A DNA stretch of 64,000 nucleotides, taken from assembly GCA_049890035.1 (NCBI GenBank), contig JBMHCG010000036.1:1-64000 (forward strand), in the 5' to 3' direction. Positions 62,179 to 64,000 of the stretch are shown here, piece after piece. The notes under the pieces are model-generated. The model saw nothing but the letters and a program-made list of their open reading frames with translations. It had not been told where the DNA came from and searched no databases. The stretch is from UBA11891 sp049890035. GTDB lineage: Bacteria; Bacteroidota; Bacteroidia; Flavobacteriales; Flavobacteriaceae. The position numbers were made by a program, and so were the translations under genes. Numbering within the stretch: the first letter of the stretch is position 1; each line of letters starts with the position of its first letter.

Positions 62179-62796
62179 TTATAAGAAATGTACTTTCCCA
62201 CTAGCTACATCGTATACGGCACCGACAATGTCAATGCTCCCATCTTCATAAAGAGCATTTAGTACGGGGCTTTGGGATTTGATATTTGCTATGGTATCAA
62301 TTACATTTTTTTGGGTAACTAGATCAACAAATTCTTTATTTTTTGACGAACGGTCTCCTTCATAAGAAACACTCTCTAAAACACTATCAAAATTTTTGAG
62401 CATCGCAGTAAGGTTCCCCAACTCTACATGGTCACAAGCTCCTTTTATGGCACCACATGAGGTGTGGCCTAAAACGACAATCAATTTGGATCCAGCTACC
62501 TGACAGGCAAATTCCATGCTTCCTAAAATGTCTGTATTCACAAAATTGCCAGCGATACGAACATTGAATATATCACCAATTCCTTGGTCAAAAACAATTT
62601 CTGCTGGGACACGAGAATCGATGCAACCAAGAACGCATGCAAAAGGGTACTGTCCTCCTTGCGTGGCTTCGACTTGACCCAGGAGATTCCGTTCCACTGG
62701 CTGGTGCTGTAAAAATCGAGTATTCCCCTCCTGAAGTCTTTTTAAGGCTTCTGCAGGACTTAATTTTTGTTGTTCTATTTGAGTAAATGCTTTCAT
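62179..62796 (-). CDS. β-class carbonic anhydrase
   Basis: 205 residues. Zinc ligands: Cys in CIDSR (with the Asp-Arg dyad), His and Cys in GHTSCGAIKGAC. It interconverts CO2 and bicarbonate. It follows a SulP-type anion transporter by 39 bp, the arrangement seen where SulP carriers bring in bicarbonate (BicA-like), so the pair probably serves inorganic carbon or pH balance. No signal peptide; cytoplasmic. Confidence 0.93.
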   Translation of the reverse strand: MKAFTQIEQQKLSPAEALKRLQEGNTRFLQHQPVERNLLGQVEATQGGQYPFACVLGCIDSRVPAEIVFDQGIGDIFNVRIAGNFVNTDILGSMEFACQVAGSKLIVVLGHTSCGAIKGACDHVELGNLTAMLKNFDSVLESVSYEGDRSSKNKEFVDLVTQKNVIDTIANIKSQSPVLNALYEDGSIDIVGAVYDVASGKVHFL

Positions 62797-62835
62797 AATT
62801 TCTTTTTGTTATCTGTTAGAAAGATGTTTAATTTT

Positions 62836-63999
62836 TTAGGCAGATTTCCGCATAGGGCCCAGGTAGTCCATAAAGCTGGCAGGATTTTCTACCGTCCCTT
62901 TTTCAGAAACCAAGATAAGTTTGATTTCATCCAGTTTGGCTTTTTCATTAAAGTCTTCCAGTATCTCGATGATGTCATTGTCTAGATAGCGGGTGCGACG
63001 CACATCTATTTCAAGTGTTGTTTGATCGGGAACGGAATTGAGTTCATTCAAGATGGCTCCTTTGTTAATAAAGGTAACTTCTTCAGCAAGTGTCATCTTC
63101 ACTTTCATCACTTCATCATCAGATTTTTCCATGTGTAAAAAATGAGAGTTTTGATAACTCTTGATGAGGATAATAACAATCCCAACGGTCAATCCCAAAC
63201 CAATTCCCACAAGTAAATCGGTAAAGACAATCCCTAAGATGGTAACGAAATAGGGTACATATTGTTTCCACCCCAAGGCAATCATTTTCTTGAAGGTTGT
63301 TGGATTGGCCAACTTATACCCAACAATGAAAAGTACGGCCGCTAAAACGGAGAGTGGAATTTTATTCAGTAGTTGTGGAATGGAAACAACCGAAACCAAA
63401 AGAAAAATTCCATGAATGATAGCGGATAATTTACTTCGACCTCCCGATTGAATGTTCGCCGAGCTTCGTACAATAACTTGCGTAATGGGTAGCCCTCCAA
63501 TCAGCCCTGAAAAAATATTCCCAATGCCTTGCGCAAGCAATTCACGGTTGGTTGGGGTCACTCTTTTGTAGGGGTCGAGTTTATCTGTCGCTTCAACACA
63601 CAAAAGCGTTTCCAAACTGGCAACCAAAGCAATCGTGAAGGCTGTTATCCAAATTTGGCTATTGCCTATCATTGCAAAATTTGGAAAGGTAAATTGACCA
63701 AAAAAGGAACTCATGTCTTTAGGAACAGGAACTTTTACCAAATTGGTATCTGCTATTGCCCAATAGGAATTTGATGCTGTTAACTGATAATAGACAATCC
63801 CTACGACAACAGCTACAAGGGGACCTTGTATCAATTGAAAAATACGTGCCTTGGCAGCCAATACATTACTCCACAAAAGGAGAATTCCCATGGAAATGAC
63901 CGCAATAAGAGTGGCTCCAGGACTGATGTACTTCAAAGCTGTACCTATACCACTAAACGTATTTGAACCGTCGGACTGCATAAAAGAGAAGTCTCCTTC
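62836..63999 (-). CDS. SulP family anion transporter with STAS domain (5' end outside window)
   Basis: C-terminal 387 residues visible; the frame runs on past 63981 (EGDFSFMQSDGSNTFSG) off the right edge. About eight membrane helices, with DKLDPYKRVTPTNRELLAQG and LIGGLPITQVIVRSSANIQSGGRS, the SulP signature region. A STAS domain fills the last 110 residues (TLEIDVRRTRYLDNDIIEILEDF). The usual SulP substrates are sulfate or bicarbonate; the carbonic anhydrase next door favours bicarbonate. Confidence 0.9.
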   Translation of the reverse strand, partial: EGDFSFMQSDGSNTFSGIGTALKYISPGATLIAVISMGILLLWSNVLAAKARIFQLIQGPLVAVVVGIVYYQLTASNSYWAIADTNLVKVPVPKDMSSFFGQFTFPNFAMIGNSQIWITAFTIALVASLETLLCVEATDKLDPYKRVTPTNRELLAQGIGNIFSGLIGGLPITQVIVRSSANIQSGGRSKLSAIIHGIFLLVSVVSIPQLLNKIPLSVLAAVLFIVGYKLANPTTFKKMIALGWKQYVPYFVTILGIVFTDLLVGIGLGLTVGIVIILIKSYQNSHFLHMEKSDDEVMKVKMTLAEEVTFINKGAILNELNSVPDQTTLEIDVRRTRYLDNDIIEILEDFNEKAKLDEIKLILVSEKGTVENPASFMDYLGPMRKSA

Positions 64000-64000
64000 T

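Noticed and set aside
1..64000. CRISPR arrays, tRNA or rRNA genes, complete insertion sequences
   Set aside because: No regularly spaced repeats, cloverleaf, rRNA or intact transposase was seen; only decayed recombinase tails are present.

Overview
The window comes from a member of the Bacteroidota, most likely a marine or environmental Flavobacteriaceae. The support is: carboxypeptidase-like/plug/β-barrel TonB receptors, GLPGLI, DUF4249, DUF5916 and DUF6356 proteins, lipoproteins with short lipoboxes, AT-rich leaders with no Shine-Dalgarno, and TAnnTTTG-type -7 promoter boxes. No rRNA, tRNA or CRISPR array was seen. Genus cannot be assigned from the sequence alone.

Layout. 1-3.3 kb is a worn, AT-rich island edge: the tail of an unknown gene, two decayed copies of a tyrosine-recombinase tail lying tail-to-tail with that gene's end, and three unknown genes (secreted, membrane, and TPR/SnoaL-like). 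3.5-11.7 kb holds an S9D-like glutamyl endopeptidase, a DEAD-box-type RNA helicase with a DEFD motif, and a GLPGLI/outer-membrane-protein pair. 12-20.5 kb holds a Na+/solute symporter with a GH13 α-glucosidase, a lipoprotein S9 peptidase, an esterase-like lipoprotein and an MFS carrier. 20.7-30.6 kb carries three members of a secreted two-repeat family, a β-helix-like lipoprotein, a TonB receptor/DUF4249 operon, a reductase and an AstE/AspA-like hydrolase. 30.6-35 kb has KatG, a creatininase-family hydrolase and a bestrophin-like membrane protein. 35.4-41.8 kb has a fourth family member, an esterase broken by two in-frame TAG codons, a TspO-like protein, a GNAT enzyme, a SnoaL-like lipoprotein and a GH3 glycosidase. 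42-49.7 kb is minus strand: DUF5916 protein, flavin monooxygenase plus α/β-hydrolase, and a TonB receptor with a LolA-like partner. 50-53.2 kb has an AldB-type aldehyde dehydrogenase with DUF779, then a run of very small genes ending in a membrane-anchored HNH protein. 53.2-56.4 kb has a GH16 laminarinase-like enzyme, a plug-TonB fusion, the fifth family member and a free-standing SusC-type plug. 56.5-64 kb has an atypical GroES, a trehalase/MFS operon, an LLM oxidoreductase, a lipoprotein/CAP pair, and a carbonic anhydrase/SulP pair that runs off the end.

How it fits together. Much of the window concerns glycan and peptide scavenging: GH16, GH3, GH13 and GH37 enzymes, S9 peptidases, TonB receptors and matching sugar carriers. 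The two most unusual items are a dispersed family of five roughly 250-residue secreted proteins with a shared gene leader, and two barrel-less TonB-receptor plug genes that flank one of those family members.
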